A stretch of 64,000 nt of DNA from Eopsaltria australis (lineage: Eukaryota > Chordata > Aves > Passeriformes > Petroicidae), in the NCBI GenBank assembly GCA_034509425.1, contig JAVTVJ010000040.1, positions 7,393,001-7,457,000 of the forward strand. The letters are read 5' to 3'. The translations under genes were made by a program, and so were the position numbers. The number at the start of each line of letters is the position of its first letter. The first letter of the stretch is position 1. Positions 52,901-63,600 of the stretch are shown here, piece after piece. The notes under the pieces were generated by a model. The model had not been told where the DNA came from. It was given only the letters and a program-made list of their open reading frames with translations, and did not search any database.

Positions 52901-55900
52901 AACACAAAAGCTATGATAATTATTGTAAGGAAACTTCTGCTTTGTTAAGTTTTCCTCTTCCTACAAAGGAACACAAAATGTATTGATTTAATAAGAAAAA
53001 CTTATCTATAATCACATGTAGTGATGTAACCGACTAGGGAGCAGGGAGCAGTGGAGAGACAAGAGGACAGATACTCTACAAACTAACGAAAGAACTACAG
53101 ATTTTCTCTTCAGCCAAAACACTAAAGTATGTTGTATAGTGTATGCTGTTATACATTCCCTTGTTTTTCAAAATAGAGTCTCCATTTCTAACAAGTGAGT
53201 CTAACACAACTGAGGACTGGTCTCAGGAACTGAACTACACTTAAGGGAATCTATCCATAGGTCTTTATTTCCTTTTCTTTTTCCATCACAAGTGAATCTG
53301 GCCCAGAAAGACTTACGGCAAAAGCATTTTAATATGTGACTACAGGCACTGCAATTTACCGAGTAATCGCAGTGAAGAGCCCACGAATGCGTGCTCGATG
53401 GCGGGACACAAAAGCTTCTGTAAAGATCACCCCACGGTTTTCCTGGTCTAGTTGTCCATGAATAATTCTGCCCAAACGCTTGGATAATGCCTGCAAATAG
53501 AAGCATTGAGCTTTTCTAAGCCTTCTTCCATGAGATATACAGGTATATATTGACAGAAAACAAGTATGGTTTGCAGATGCACCACGAAAACCACAATTTA
53601 ACCTCAGTATTAATTTTGTACCCAATAGTGACTTAAAGCCACGGATACTGCAAAGATGAAGAAAAAAGGTGGTCACAACCAATTCTGCATTTGCCAGGTT
53701 GGTGGCTTTCATCACCTGTATCAGGAAGTCTCCTGGAAGGTCGTATGACTTGCAGAGTTCGGATATTGTCACCTGGCCAGTTTCCTGTAGTTTATCATTT
53801 ATTTCTTCTGCTAATTGATCCAGATAACTCCTTTCATAATAACGAGAAAAAGAAAAGGTAACACATTAAGTGTGACATTCAAAGTCAACCTCAAGATCAC
53901 ATATTGAATAACCCACCTATTTTAATACACCTCTTTCTGTTACATCTTTGCAAAAAAACCTGAAAGTTATTTTAAATGAATAAAAGACAGCGGTGCAAGT
54001 AAAAATGTGTGTTTCTTTTTAAAAAGCCTGCTAGCAAGTAGCTAATATTAAGAGGGGCCATTTATCTACTTGTATGAAAATTTCAAGCAAGAGAAAGAGG
54101 AAAACATGATGTCAATGAAAATTAGAAAATGGCTTTAGTAAGCAAGACAGGTCTTAACTATTTCAAGAGAGCCAGGAATTTCATATTCTTTGACAAAAAC
54201 AGATCCTGAAGCTCAGTCAATAAAAAGTACAACCCCATAAGAGTATTACTTCAATGGTTGTTAGTGTACTGAAAGCCATTAAATAAGTAGGTCAAACATC
54301 TTAGACCTGTGAGGTAAAACAAGAAGCAGAAAGTTTGTCAATAGCTGAGGCAGACAGCAAAGCCAGAGAGCAAATGAGATCTGGCTGCTGCGGACAAAGA
54401 CACTGGGTAAGAAATGAAGTCTCTTAAATGCAGGACACTGAACACAGACGTTCAGTAAGGCCTTTACACCATGGATTCACAGGATGCTTTGCTGACAGAG
54501 GCCTCACCTGCCTAAAGTAGCACTGATCATCAAGCAGCTCTAAGATCAGCCAAGAAAAACACATTTCACTTCAGAAGCAACAAAGGTTGGACATTATTTT
54601 TAGTCTGCGTTTTAAAAAATAAATACGGTATGAATTATACACATTGCTCCCAAAGGTACTCACTCATTTATAAGCTGTCCCAGCACAAGCTGAATACCTT
54701 TTTCAGATTTAACGATGTCATTAGCTCTGTTTTCAATATGCAGAAGGTCCACATTTATTACCTAAAAAAAACCCTCTTATCAGAACTTTAAATTGAAAAT
54801 CATTCTCTAACATTGAGATACTACTTACACATCTTGAGGAAAGCTGCTTTTATTTTTCTCTACTATTGCATACAAACACTTAATCTGTGTTTTGGAATAA
54901 AGCAGCAATGCTTCAGGGAAAAAAAACCTCTCTTTGCAACTGTTACAAGGTTAAAAGAAACCTATATAATAAAAAAAAAAAAAAAAAAAAGAAAGCAGCA
55001 AGAGAAAATAGGAAACTGGCTTTCAGAAAGGTTTTACGCTTCCAAATAATTTTGCTCAAGCCTGAAGGGAAAATTAGCCACAGAGGAAGACTACTGCAGG
55101 ACAAAGATTAGTGGAGACAAGAGAATAATGAAGGAAGAGGGACGATCCAAAGAGGCATGCAAAGTTAATTATGCATGCTCCTGCAGTTTCAAATTTAAAT
55201 GGGTAACATATTTCTTTCCTGTCTGTCCTCCTTAGTTTACAAAGAAAGAGTTCATAAACAAAAACTGTATATATCAGTGGTAATTTCAGAAGTCCTAGAT
55301 TATCACTAATCAGAGAGGTTTCAATAAAGCAATAAATGGATGGATTAGGTAATCTGCAGTACCCTGACATGAGCTACCAGCTCTTCATAAAATTTGTTTT
55401 GTTTTAAAAAAAATAACTTAGCTGGAGTGTAACTAATGAACACCATATTCACATTATATGTGGTGAAGAAAATAAAGAAGTATAAAGTTTTTATTACTGA
55501 AGTTACCTGTTGTAAGTCAACAATGTTAACTCGACCTTCAAGAAAAGTAAAAATACACTTTTAGTATGTGTAACATATTTGAACAGATCTAGAATATAGT
55601 ACAGCTCATTTTGCACACAATATACAATTACTTTTTCTGCAGACAAATTAAACTACTCCATTAGTACCCAGAGACTGTTAAAACTTCCCACTTGTGCATG
55701 ACGCTACTAACAAAAATCCCAGCAAATTTTAATTCAGTCCAAGCTGTCCCACTGGTGTGACACCCAATGGCACAAACTGAGGCATAGCAGTGGTAACAGC
55801 AAGAAAATGGCTAATCTGTATGGACATAATAAGAAGTTATTTTTTCTAAACATATGATGCTGCGAAATTCACCCGTAAGTATAACTCAAAGTACAGTACA

Positions 55901-57278
55901 CTGCCTGCTCATTAAAACAATGGAGGAAAAGCTGTCTGAAGAGTACTTGCTTCCTTATATATCTAAGTCACATCTTCCAATACAGGTGGCTCTTCACACT
56001 GGCAAAATAAAAGACCTGTCAATGACAATTTACAATTATTATCATTACTAATGGTATGAAAGGAGAATGACTTTGAAATGCCACGACAAGGCCAAACATC
56101 TGGCCTATAATAAAATGCCAAATTTCCTTCAGAAGGATTTTTATACAACTTTTAACATCAGGAATTCCACATGGGTGAAAATAAACCAAGTAACATATCT
56201 TGATATGCTTATCTAAAAGCTTGGCACAGATCTGAAGTGAAAATAAAATAGCAGTAGGTGAATTAATGTGTAGATGAAGAAAACGCAAGCAAGCTGACTT
56301 TTTCTGAAAGATTAAGGGTACTGAAAACTTTCAATTTTGCTCTGCAGCCTTCAAAATTAACTTCCAAATCCAAAGGAAGAAGGAAAATGTCACACTTACC
56401 ACCACAAACCTGAAGCTCATCGTGGATCTCCTTACTAATCTGTGCTGGAGTGACATACTCCTTGCCATCAAGTGTGTGCACTACTTCCAGCTGCTTTTCT
56501 GCGATCAGCTTTGTGACAATTTCTATGCAGTTCCGTTCTGACAATCTGTCAACAGTAGAAGGAGTAAGCAATTATTCTAAGGAAATAGTTGCTAAAATTA
56601 CCTTCAAACTGACGTTTCAGACATACTAAACACAGGAAGTACAATGAAGACTGCTTGCAGTTCTTTGCGAATATACTTTTTCAGACAAAGAAATTACTAG
56701 CTCTATCCTGCTTATCACCCACCAAATCATCCATAAGGCTTCACTTAGGCGGGTCATCACTCCAAAACTTTTACTCTCTTCCTGCACAGCTGTCAGTGCT
56801 GTCAGCCCTGTGAGAACGCACCTGCTGGTGCATTTAGGAACGCCTCTACTTACAGAATTCGTGTTTTTGACATTACCGTGCGCTTTTATTTTACTTTTGC
56901 GCATATCGGATTTATTTTTTCTTTAACAAAATCAAGTTCTGGGCAGCAGCGTCAATCAGCCGGGAGGGAGAAACCGAGCACTGGAGCCGTGACGACTTTG
57001 AGCAACTCAAACTTAGCTGTGACTACACACTCAGTCGCTTCCGTGGCCTGCCCGTGCTCTAGGGTCCCATCACTACTGACACAGGGAGCGGCAGCGGGGC
57101 CGTGCCTGGCCGGGCCCCGCCGGGTGTCCGCACCGGGACCGCGGGGGAAGGGGGGCGGCGGTCGGCGGGCTCGGCGGCGGTGCCGGCGCCGCCCTGCTCA
57201 CCTGTGGGCCACCTCGGCGAACTGCGCCCGCTGGAAATCGGCCGCCAGCCGCCGGATCTCCTCCCAGGCCGCCGCCAT
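37695..57278 (-). CDS. UFL1: UFL1, UFM1-protein ligase 1 (E3-like UFMylation ligase), 19 coding exons
   Basis: UFL1 is the E3-like ligase that moves the ubiquitin-like protein UFM1 from the E2 UFC1 to targets such as ribosomal protein RPL26. It acts at the ER membrane with DDRGK1/UFBP1 and CDK5RAP3 and has no RING or HECT domain. Coding exons, in transcript order: 57278-57202, 56545-56400, 55535-55507, 54761-54664, 53830-53716, 53490-53360, 52758-52700, 49440-49294, 48202-48027, 47328-47149, 46796-46676, 44445-44323, 42634-42514, 41655-41492, 40420-40290, 40152-40072, 39312-39227, 38787-38607, 37907-37695. They sum to 2379 nt, or 792 residues plus stop; human UFL1 is about 794. All introns are GT-AG and the frame stays open at every junction. 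Seen: N-terminus [20 protein letters not shown], the core [18 protein letters not shown], a low-complexity RGGGGGN stretch with a following Lys-rich KKTKKKGRK cluster (residues 433-454), and [18 protein letters not shown]. The start has G at +4 and matches the family's usual N-terminus. The identification is near certain; the borders were read by hand. Confidence 0.97.
38607..38787 (-). CDS. UFL1: UFL1 coding exon 18 (residues 662-722)
   Basis: This 181-nt exon encodes [20 protein letters not shown] and [19 protein letters not shown]. Its acceptor is CCTTAG and its donor GTATTC. The open frame runs on past the donor into intron. Confidence 0.96.
39227..39312 (-). CDS. UFL1: UFL1 coding exon 17 (residues 634-662)
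   Basis: This 86-nt exon encodes [20 protein letters not shown] and KKGDKKKER. Its acceptor is AATAG and its donor GTACCT. Confidence 0.95.
40072..40152 (-). CDS. UFL1: UFL1 coding exon 16 (residues 607-633)
   Basis: This 81-nt exon, in phase 0 at both ends, encodes [20 protein letters not shown] and HTSLNGK. It aligns to the human stretch around the KLHNSLN motif, with several substitutions. The donor is GTAAAG. Confidence 0.92.
40290..40420 (-). CDS. UFL1: UFL1 coding exon 15 (residues 563-606)
   Basis: This 131-nt exon encodes [20 protein letters not shown] and then [13 protein letters not shown]. It has no long open frame of its own and was found by homology and reading phase. Its acceptor is TAACAG and its donor GTACAG. 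Confidence 0.94.
41492..41655 (-). CDS. UFL1: UFL1 coding exon 14 (residues 508-563)
   Basis: This 164-nt exon encodes [20 protein letters not shown] and [19 protein letters not shown], strongly UFL1-like. Its acceptor is TTTAAG and its donor GTACAA. Confidence 0.96.
42514..42634 (-). CDS. UFL1: UFL1 coding exon 13 (residues 468-508)
   Basis: This 121-nt exon encodes [20 protein letters not shown] and then [16 protein letters not shown]. Its acceptor is CTACAG and its donor GTAATT. It is more diverged from human than the neighbouring exons. Confidence 0.94.
44323..44445 (-). CDS. UFL1: UFL1 coding exon 12, Gly- and Lys-rich linker with S462-Q (residues 427-468)
   Basis: This 123-nt exon encodes [20 protein letters not shown], then [18 protein letters not shown]. 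It is charged and probably disordered, and its Lys/Arg cluster could serve as a nuclear localisation signal (inference). Counting codons, Ser462 is followed by Gln463, the SQ site reported as an ATM target in human UFL1. The donor GTTTGT is weak. Confidence 0.95.
46676..46796 (-). CDS. UFL1: UFL1 coding exon 11 (residues 387-427)
   Basis: This 121-nt exon encodes [20 protein letters not shown] and a Lys/Asp-rich tail, [14 protein letters not shown]. It begins the charged, probably disordered middle of the protein. Confidence 0.95.
47149..47328 (-). CDS. UFL1: UFL1 coding exon 10 (residues 327-386)
   Basis: This 180-nt exon, in phase 0 at both ends, encodes [20 protein letters not shown] and ends with DLMQQKAEK. 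Its acceptor is CCCTAG and its donor GTACAG. Confidence 0.95.
48027..48202 (-). CDS. UFL1: UFL1 coding exon 9 (residues 268-326)
   Basis: This 176-nt exon encodes [20 protein letters not shown] and [19 protein letters not shown]. Its acceptor is TTATAG and its donor GTAAGC. It ends on a codon border. Confidence 0.96.
49294..49440 (-). CDS. UFL1: UFL1 coding exon 8 (residues 219-268)
   Basis: This 147-nt exon encodes [20 protein letters not shown] and then [19 protein letters not shown]. Its acceptor is TTGTAG and its donor GTAATT. Confidence 0.95.
52700..52758 (-). CDS. UFL1: UFL1 coding exon 7 (residues 199-219)
   Basis: This short 59-nt exon encodes [20 protein letters not shown]. Its acceptor is CCCAAG and its donor GTGAGT. 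It lies about 3.3 kb from the next exon, across the largest intron of the gene. Confidence 0.93.
53360..53490 (-). CDS. UFL1: UFL1 coding exon 6 (residues 156-199)
   Basis: This 131-nt exon encodes [20 protein letters not shown] and then [19 protein letters not shown], close to human UFL1. The donor is GTAAAT and the exon ends after two bases of an Arg codon. Confidence 0.95.
53716..53830 (-). CDS. UFL1: UFL1 coding exon 5 (residues 117-155)
   Basis: This 115-nt exon encodes [15 protein letters not shown] followed by [19 protein letters not shown]. The donor is GTGATG. The open frame reads on past the donor into intron sequence, so the splice site, not the frame, decides the end. Confidence 0.94.
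54664..54761 (-). CDS. UFL1: UFL1 coding exon 4 (residues 85-117)
   Basis: This 98-nt exon encodes [20 protein letters not shown] and then the VLGQLINE segment. The donor is GTGAGT, after the first two bases of a Glu codon. Confidence 0.94.
54971..54990. repeat. Poly(A) tract in UFL1 intron 3
   Basis: This is a run of 20 A on the plus strand. In the UFL1 transcript it is a U run, about 210 nt upstream of exon 4 in the other direction of reading. No retrocopy was recognised next to it. Confidence 0.7.
55507..55535 (-). CDS. UFL1: UFL1 coding exon 3, a 29-nt microexon (residues 75-84)
   Basis: Only 29 nt long, this exon encodes [10 protein letters not shown]. Its acceptor ends TGAAG and its donor is GTAACT. 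It is needed to join exon 2 (phase 1) to exon 4 (phase 0) and it restores the human-like sequence exactly, so it is a real microexon although no open frame marks it. Confidence 0.93.
56400..56545 (-). CDS. UFL1: UFL1 coding exon 2 (residues 26-75)
   Basis: This 146-nt exon has an acceptor ending ACAG and donor GTAAGT. It encodes [20 protein letters not shown] and then the [17 protein letters not shown] core. The N-terminal part of UFL1 is the region that pairs with DDRGK1/UFBP1 to complete a winged-helix fold (known of the family). Confidence 0.95.
57202..57278 (-). CDS. UFL1: UFL1 coding exon 1 (residues 1-26)
   Basis: The exon holds the ATG at 57278-57276 and 77 coding nt, then donor GTGAGC. 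The encoded N-terminus, [16 protein letters not shown], is the standard UFL1 start. The exon lies inside the CpG island and ends after two bases of an Arg codon. Confidence 0.95.
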
Positions 57279-57288
57279 CGCGCCGCGA

Positions 57289-57295
57289 CACGTCA
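57289..57295 (-). promoter_or_regulatory. TGACGTG motif (UPRE/CRE-like) in the UFL1 5' leader or proximal promoter
   Basis: On the minus strand TGACGTG lies about 10 bp before the UFL1 ATG. TGACGTG(G/A) is the core bound by XBP1 and ATF6-type bZIP factors. Here the next base is T, so the match is to the core only. Its function is inferred. Confidence 0.35.
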
Positions 57296-57639
57296 GCCCC
57301 GGGCGGGCAGCGGAGGGCAGCGAGAGGGGCCGGCCTCCGCCCGCAGCGCCGCCCGGCGGCATGGAGGAGCCCCTGCGGCGGCTCGGTCATTGCAAGTAAA
57401 CGGAGCAAAAGCCAGCTACGGGAAAAGGAGCAAAAAGCGCTTTCCGCACTCGGGGCTGGCTCCAGCAGCTGCATCCCGGCGGGGCGGGCACGGAGCAGCT
57501 CTTCTGCGCTGTCAGCGGCGGCGCGGGCGCGGCCGGCTGGGTGCGGCTGCTCCGGGCGGGCCGGGGCTATCGCAGCTGGGCCTGTCTGTGAGCTCGGCTC
57601 CCAGCGTGAGCCGCGCTAGCAGCTGCCGCTACCGAAACC

Positions 57640-57647
57640 TGACGTGA
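57640..57647 (+). promoter_or_regulatory. TGACGTGA motif (UPRE/CRE-like) upstream of UFL1
   Basis: This is a full match to the UPRE-type TGACGTG(G/A) core, at the upstream edge of the CpG island and about 360 bp before the UFL1 ATG. UFMylation genes are reported to respond to ER stress, so the site is a plausible control point. An 8-base match can also arise by chance. Confidence 0.4.
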
Positions 57648-58988
57648 CATTTAGACAGAGTTGGGTATGAGGTCGATGGTGCTGCCATTTAATGGGACCG
57701 CTGTTAGGCAGCGAGGGGCAAGCTGAACTTATTTAGCTGTCAGACCAGAGCTGAGCTGCACAGTCTTAAAGGCCTTTTCGGTGCTTCTCTGGAGCTGACT
57801 CGCCTGTGGCAGTGGCAGAGAGCGCTGCACAGGGAGCCTCGGCCATCAGTGCTTGGCACCTTCCAGGCGGGACAACAGCAGGACACTGCGAGCTGGCCGA
57901 CACCGGGAACGTGCTCCGTGCTGCTGAGGCTCTGTCCTTGTCTGTCCTTCCACAATTCTTGCTGCTTCCATAGCCGCTGCTTTCACCGACCCTGACAGCC
58001 ACTCTGTGACCCTACCTTCTAAAAATCACAGGAAAATGTCTCTGGCAGGGTTGGTGTTCTGCTGGGTTCAGTTTAAGCAATGTGAACAAAACCTCTGCAA
58101 CCGGCACAGTAAGTTGTAACAGCACTTACAGTGGGATAAGTATGTGGCTTCAGTTTTACAGTCGTTCTCATTCAGGTGAGAAATTAGGGCCGGGATTAAT
58201 TTTGCTTGGGCATCTGAGGTTTCATGTTGAGGTCTGGTCTTGGAGTTGTGGGCAGTGATACAGGCTCCACAAAGAGCAGCTCTTCCTAAAACATAGATCT
58301 AAACCAAGCTCACGAATTACTAACAGTGGGTAAATGCCTGTGCTCCTCCGCAGGCAAAGACAGCAAGGGAGATTGCTTAGCCACGTCCTTGATTTAGGCA
58401 TATTTGTGTGGAATGAATAGTGTAGCAGAAGAATAGGGAAAAAATGTGATATCAAATTTGTGGGCAGTTTTTATGAAGATTATCTAGAAATAGGCTACCA
58501 CAGGGGACGTGAGGAAAGAGAACTAGGGACTTAGAACCTACCTAACCTTAAATGAGTTTTAAGTGCTTTGATTATGTGTACACTCTGCTGTCTATAGAGA
58601 ATCCCCTTCACCTAAAATCGGAATCTCTGGGGTGGCCAAACTGGACGTTGTAGTTAAGATCCAAAGGTGAAGAGAAGTATAATGGCTCGGACCTTCACTT
58701 GTGTGTGTATGACTTGAATTCAGGCCACAGTTCCCAGATTTTTGGAAGTAGTCATCTGTAAGTAGAGCTGGGTTATTGGGTTTTGGTTTTTCTTTTAAGC
58801 TTAGAGTTGTGTTCTACCAGCGTGCAAAGAAGGAGCAGATGAATCATATAAATACATTACCGTTATAAGCATTTGATATTTCCAAATTGCAGGTTTTGAG
58901 TCCACAGTCAAAGAAATTTTATAAGGACCCTTTTCTTTTGAGATGTATGTACACATGCACAACAGATGCATTAATATTTTCTATACCT

Positions 58989-59010
58989 AATTGCTATTCA
59001 AGTAGCAATT
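58989..59010. repeat. Small perfect inverted repeat, 8-bp arms
   Basis: Arms AATTGCTA and TAGCAATT are separated by TTCAAG. Function unknown; it may be chance in AT-rich DNA. Confidence 0.6.
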
Positions 59011-60618
59011 CAGATTTTTTTTTTCTGTAGAAATAAATTTTCTTTACACAGCTTAATAAGTTAAGTTAAATCTTGTTTTAAAACGAGAGTAACTGATTCA
59101 TTTTACTATACTTGCACAAACTGCTTGCAGTTAACTGTGCTCTAATATTATTAGCATCTATTTTATGCATGGATATGATGCTGAAAAACGAAGTTGATAC
59201 CATTTATTTTTCTACAGTTCTTCTGAGTTCATTGATTCCAGAGCTATCACAGTAGCAGAAATGTTTTTGTTTCATTGTTGCGGGTATATAAAATAAGTGT
59301 GAAGATTTTTGTAGCTTTAATGATAGCAAGTTTAAATAAACTTTTACATAGTTATTGTAATATGGAGTGATGGCTATATTCCATCAAAGCAAATAATTTC
59401 TTATGAAAGCTGTGCACAGCATTGCATTGATTGACTCTAGGAATATCAATTACCCTGTCTTAACTGGGGACAATAAAAGCAAATGATGAGGTTATTAATC
59501 CTGTCAAAATGAATCAATGCTGTCTGTATGACATAAAGTACATTATGAAAGTGTGTATTCTAGTATTCATGTAATAATATAATAGTAATATAGTGGGTAT
59601 TTTTTTCTACATAAGGCATTTTTAGGAGTATATAGAAAGTTCGTAGAAAGAATGAGTAATGCAAAACAAAGAAGAACAAAGTTTCTAAGAGGTGTGATTT
59701 ATCACAGAACTTTTTGCTTGGCATAAAATTGAATTGGAGGAATATGCACAGTATATTTTCCTTTCCCTCAGAAAGAGCAGTGTTACACCTTGTTCATATA
59801 GGAATGGAATCCTACCTGATATTTACAGAGCAATTGGATTGTGTCCAGACTATGTTTTTGATACAGGGAATTTATTAAGATAAAAACAGGAAATGGCAGT
59901 GTTACCACTGTTTTGATGAAAAATTAGAAATCATGCAGGTGGAAATGAATAAATAATTGTGTAATAGGATATCTGAAAATGGTTTGTAAAGTGAATGAAA
60001 TGGAGTATAAATTAGAAGATTTTAAGAATTATTTTTTCCTTCCACATATATCATGATATTATCTTCATAGCTTGCTGGACATCTTTTCCTACCAAACAGG
60101 TGAATTTGTGAATTTGAATAGTTTAGCTGTTATGTTTTGCTCATTAATGTGTTTACTTTGATTTTAGCAATCAAAAAGGTTACCTCTCCTCTCATTTGTT
60201 TTTTATTGTACTGGTATACAAAATATTAGTAACAATTTTGATGTGGTGATTCATAGGGATTACTCTGAAGAAGGAACAGGTGCTTAATGAGCCCTCCCTT
60301 TATCAGAGAGAGCTGGCAGGATAAAGCACAAGCCTTTTTAAAATGGTAGCTGGCTATTGGACTTATATTAGAAGAAAGGTTTTCACCCTGGCTGTTTGTG
60401 CCATGGGTAACTTTGGCTTTTTTAATTTTCACAGTCCCTTTTTAATGCACAGTTATAAATAGCAAATGTTTTGCTTTTCACAGGACTCTCTTCTCTTTTC
60501 CTGTCATTTGCACTGTGGCTGTGCTAATGGGAGGGTGCTTAGCTCAACCTCAGGCAGCCTGTTCTGCATAATTGGTTCAGTTAGGAAACAACACACTTTC
60601 AGTTAATTAGTGTGATTA

Positions 60619-60638
60619 CCTACCTAACAGTAGGTAGG
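60619..60638. repeat. Small perfect inverted repeat, 7-bp arms
   Basis: Arms CCTACCT and AGGTAGG are separated by AACAGT. It sits in a locally less AT-rich stretch. Function unknown. Confidence 0.6.
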
Positions 60639-63600
60639 GGAAATCTGGTACTCATTTGGTTCTTTCTTTGCAGTGAGTATTCGTATCAATAATAAAGTCT
60701 TCCCTGAGCAAAGTATTTCTTGACATGCAGGGTATCAAACAGCACATGTATGTGGAAAATCTCACAACTACGTACTAAATACATCAGCCGCTGACTCATT
60801 CATACACTTTGTTAATGTGGTTCAGACATGTACTCATAAAATTATATTGATGTAAGTACCATTTTTTTTTACTATTTTAAGTAGCTCTTTATGTTAATAG
60901 ATGGACAGTGCTAACAAATTTTTCTAAGCTTTGAAATATTAAGTGCAGTTTATATCCTTGCTTCAAAAGGTAGTTTTCTGTGTTTGGATTAGAAGACTAA
61001 ATGTACTGAAGTGTTCAAATGAGCAAATTCCACATTATGTTTGACAAAATTGCCTTTGATCTTTTCTGAGGGATGGTTAAACATAATATGCAGAATTTGG
61101 AGTAACCATTTGTTTGACCTGATCCCTGAACATAATTCAGGGGTAGAGACATGTATTCCCACAGTTTTCAGCCATATGCCCAGTTAAAAATTAAATGTTT
61201 GTAGAACAAATTGAAAAGAACAAAAGCCACTGTAAATACCCACATTTTGTCATTCAACTGAATATTTTGATTAATGCTAAGTAGAGGATCAGTTTGTCAG
61301 TAATAGCATAGCATGTCATAGTGAGACACGGCAAACATTAAATATATCTTCCTCTGATATACTGAGCTATCATGGAACAAAGCACTGAAGTAGTTTATAA
61401 AATTTTTATTCGTAGTGTGCTAGAAGCCCATGTGAAGTATTGCAAACAATACAAAATATATGTTGCTGCATAAATAAACAAACATTTATACTATCAAAGG
61501 CAACAGAGAAACTTTTAAGAGGTTTGTTGACAGAAGGTCTCATAATCCAATGGCAAGAAAAAAAAAAACTAGTACTTAAGACCAAAGAATGAAAATAAAA
61601 GCCCTTAAAGATAGAAGGGAAGTACAGATTTAATGTTACTGTAATTTAAAAATGCAATGTGGAAAAATATGCAAATAAAAAGAAAACAAAACTTTTTTTA
61701 TCCCCAGAGTGCTTTTTTCCCCAGTGGTGTATTTTCAAATGCCTTTATGCGATGCTTCCTTTGTATGAGGATTATGTTGTCATTGAGCTGTCACTGATCT
61801 CATTCTAAAGCAGGGAACTGAGATTTTGCATATTCTTGACAGGCACTGAAACACCAGCAGAGGTGCCAGCTCAGAGCACAGTGTGGGTTCAGGTACTAAA
61901 GGTGCCATAAAACGGGAGAGAACTTCATAAAAGCACAGCATTCTGTATTTCACACAGGAGGGGGAATTTTAATGGAAAGGAAGGAACCAGGTTTCAAGCC
62001 TGCCTGCCTCTTTGTCAAGTCTTGACCTCTGAAATTGCCCCTTTGAACCATGTGGTTTCCATCACTTTACAGGAGGGAAGGCTTTTGACTGCAGTTTCTC
62101 TCACTCTTCCATCCTCCTTGGGCTGCTTTCAGCCCTGAATGAGAATAGAAACTTCAGATCCCTTCTTTACGTTCACTCATATCACTTCAGAGGTGACCAC
62201 ATGTTCCTTGTTTCAAAGTATCAGTAGTAACTGTGTTCTTCCCTGATACTCTCTCCATCTGGAAGGCTGATTTGAAATCAGTATGTCTAGATGATGTCGT
62301 CTGATTTCCAGATTGACTTAAAGAGCATTAGTGTTTGTGTCATCATAGAACTTTAGTTGAATTAGTCCACAGAATCAGTGTGTCCTAAATATATGTAATA
62401 TTAGTGAGAAGGATTACCATGACGCAAGGATGCTTGGGGTCAGATATTTCTAGTAAAGATGGGAAAGGCAATGCTTACCAGAATCATGTACAATTCAAAC
62501 TGCCCGTGTTAAAAAGAAAAAAGTGTAAGATGTGTAGGTGCAGTTTATGACAAAGGAATGGAGGGTCTGTTTTACAAGAAGGGTCTGTCTTTGTTTTTAA
62601 AAGTCTGAAGTATGATTTAGCCTTTAATCAGAAGGTAAAAAACTGATGTATAGGGAAAAGCTATAATTAGGTTAGAGCAAATTTGGTTCAAAACCCCAGA
62701 ACAATGAGGTTCTGTAACTACTTCAAGATGTGAGTCATGAGGCAAACAACGGAACCGGTTTTCAGCTGTAATTTTCTAAGGGAGATGAGACTCAGTTGCC
62801 CAAAATATCCAGGGTGTGGATCACTGTAGGAGATCTCTCCTGTGTGGTAACTTGTCAGGTTGCAGTAGCCCAAATGCTTCTTATTGTGTTCTTGCATACT
62901 ATTTGCTAATCCATTTCTTGACTGCTCTTACCAAAATTTGTTTACGTTTGTAAGTGAAATAAACAATCCTATGCTTTAGCCTTTCTTTTGTGAGCCAAAC
63001 AATAAAATTACTTGAAAAAGTTAATTTTAACATCTTTCTAGAAAACTAATTAAACAGACTCAAAGAGTGATTTTTAATATTTTTGTCTGTTTGTTTCAAC
63101 TTAGAGCAGCACCAAACTTCTGAAATTATAGACATGCTCAAGCAGAACAACTCTATTTTAGCTCAACATATTAATTCATTCAGTTGTGTTGTTTTGTTTG
63201 AGGGTGCGTTTATGTTGCACACACTGCAAATAGATCTTTTAGATGGATCCTTTTGAAATGCCAAGGCACGCTGAGAAGCAAATTCATCCTTCTCCTAGAA
63301 ACAACACAACTTTAAAAAAAACCTAAATTCAAACCGTCTGCTAAATGTGCATCTGTAAATATTAGATTTGAGGAAAAATAATCTTCCTGTGCACCTGCAA
63401 AAATTAAGTTTGAGTAAAAAAAATCTTCATGGGTGCTTCAATGATTACCCCTGAAACTAAGGAGTTGGGTATTATTACATTGCTTTTTTCAGTACTGATG
63501 TAAACATTAAATCTCAGAAAATTAGTTTTTAGAGATTTTGCTCTTCTGTTTTCTCTACATGGCATATTGTTTCAATATTTTGTATAAGTAAGTCACTCTT

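Larger units (their letters stand above)
37908..57201 (-). other. UFL1 introns
   Basis: The 18 introns run from under 200 bp (for example 40153-40289) to about 3.3 kb (49441-52699). I saw no second gene, no convincing RNA gene and no recognisable transposon in them. They are AT-rich with short homopolymers, including a 20-A run at 54971-54990 in intron 3. Many antisense and sense open frames here are under 110 codons and carry no familiar domain. Confidence 0.6.
57085..57648 (-). promoter_or_regulatory. UFL1: UFL1 CpG-island promoter region
   Basis: This is the only GC- and CpG-dense stretch in an otherwise AT-rich window. It covers the start of intron 1, exon 1 and about 370 bp upstream of the ATG. 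It contains GC boxes, for example GGGGCGGG at 57481-57488 on the plus strand. I see no TATA box at a fixed distance, which fits a housekeeping-type promoter. The start of transcription cannot be placed from sequence alone. Confidence 0.85.

Noticed and set aside
54813..55111. Lys-rich open frames on the plus strand
   Set aside because: They are translations of the poly(A) tract at 54971-54990 in UFL1 intron 3.
56878..57647. Plus-strand frames of 173 and 181 codons, and a minus-strand frame of 133 codons, over the CpG island
   Set aside because: They are Ala/Arg/Gly/Pro-rich translations of CpG-rich DNA across UFL1 exon 1. The real exon accounts for the locus.
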